In this document: positions 33,217 through 33,599 of the stretch, in pieces
How the letters are laid out: each line of letters starts with the position of its first letter
Numbering within the stretch: the first letter of the stretch is position 1
Assembly (NCBI GenBank): GCA_029245145.1
Contig: JAQWPY010000011.1
Location: 1 to 33,599, forward strand
Reading direction: 5' to 3'
Origin: Pirellulales bacterium
Lineage (GTDB): Bacteria > Planctomycetota > Planctomycetia > Pirellulales > UBA7805
Length of the DNA: 33,599 nucleotides
Position numbers and translations under genes: made by a program
The notes under the pieces: generated by a model
The model's database searches: none
Told to the model about the DNA's origin: nothing
The model's input: only the letters and a program-made list of their open reading frames with translations

Positions 33217-33599
33217 TCAATCGCGGGATCGCATGATGAAATAAAGAAGTGTCATCACCGCCTGCAGCGTGGCCGCGACATACGTGAGTGCTGCTGCGTT
33301 GAGTACCTTGTTGACGTACGACATCTCGGCCGCCGGCACAATGCCCAACGTAACCAATTCGTGCTTTGCGCGGGCACTGGCGTCGAATTCCACCGGCAGA
33401 TTCACGAGTTGGAAAAATACCACAACACTGAAGACGATGATCCCAAAGTAGAGCAGTGGCGGCCATTGAAAAATAAGGCCGAGAATACACATCCAGATTC
33501 CCGCGCTGCTACCGAAATTGGCGACCGGAACCACCGCGTTGCGGACCACCAGTGGTGCGTAATTCTTTGCGTCTTGAATTGCATGCCCAGCCTCGTGCG
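33217..33599 (-). CDS. YugP-type zinc metallopeptidase, 3' part
   Basis: C-terminal part of a membrane zinc peptidase of the YugP (Zn_peptidase_2) family; the 5' end lies beyond base 33599. The zinc motif HEAGH is read at the very edge (33597 downwards), followed by AIQDAKNYAPLVVRNAVVPV, a family hallmark, then membrane helices (GIWMCILGLIFQWPPLLYFG, IIVFSVVVFFQLVNLPVEFD) and ASARAKHELV, with a last helix near the C-terminus. An internal GTG at 33549 is not the start. It ends 11 nt from the gamma-glutamyltransferase stop, convergent. Family assignment is firm; the substrate is unknown. Confidence 0.88.
   Translation of the reverse strand, partial: HEAGHAIQDAKNYAPLVVRNAVVPVANFGSSAGIWMCILGLIFQWPPLLYFGIIVFSVVVFFQLVNLPVEFDASARAKHELVTLGIVPAAEMSYVNKVLNAAALTYVAATLQAVMTLLYFIMRSRD

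Overview
This is a chromosomal stretch that looks planctomycete, probably of the Pirellulales type. The grounds are a Ser/Thr kinase with a C-terminal TPR tail, a PEGA lipoprotein of the kind usual in that phylum, the long 'Bacteroidetes/Planctomycetes' form of amidophosphoribosyltransferase, frequent GTG and TTG starts, and moderate GC. MlaE/F/D, an LptF-type permease and a FabZ-like dehydratase show a cell with an outer membrane. No rRNA, tRNA, CRISPR array, transposase or prophage gene was seen.

Layout. Bases 1-9.1 kb, mostly + strand, form an envelope and signalling block: a membrane Ser/Thr kinase (5' end outside the window), an MlaE-MlaF-MCE phospholipid transport operon, a convergent PEGA lipoprotein, a membrane-tethered PP2C phosphatase and an LptF/LptG-family permease. 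Bases 9.3-12.3 kb hold a two-component pair: a membrane histidine kinase and a sigma-54-type response regulator. Next come lexA (-), sppA (+) and proB (-). Bases 16.8-18.8 kb encode the long PurF-like enzyme, preceded by a good sigma70-type promoter and a leader of about 180 nt. From 18.8 to 21.4 kb the minus strand reads trpD, a 32-residue very basic small protein, a FabZ-like dehydratase and trmB. A nucleoside hydrolase lacking key metal ligands diverges from trpD. Bases 22.6-26.7 kb (-) carry an HtrA-like protease, a DksA/TraR zinc-finger protein, a sugar-phosphate isomerase-like protein coupled to queF, and an unknown helical protein. Bases 26.7-31.4 kb (-) carry an internally duplicated membrane protein of unknown family and a very large FtsX-type permease. 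The right end holds a secreted gamma-glutamyltransferase and the 3' part of a YugP-type zinc metallopeptidase.

How it fits together. Most genes are housekeeping (proline, tryptophan, purine, queuosine, fatty acid, tRNA modification, SOS). The first 9 kb could link Ser/Thr phosphorylation to outer-membrane lipid traffic; that is inference from neighbourhood only. The items most worth a second look are the 32-residue basic protein and its hairpin-rich leader, the two-fold-repeat membrane protein, the nucleoside hydrolase that has lost calcium ligands, the possible ATT start of the response regulator, and the long PurF paralogue.
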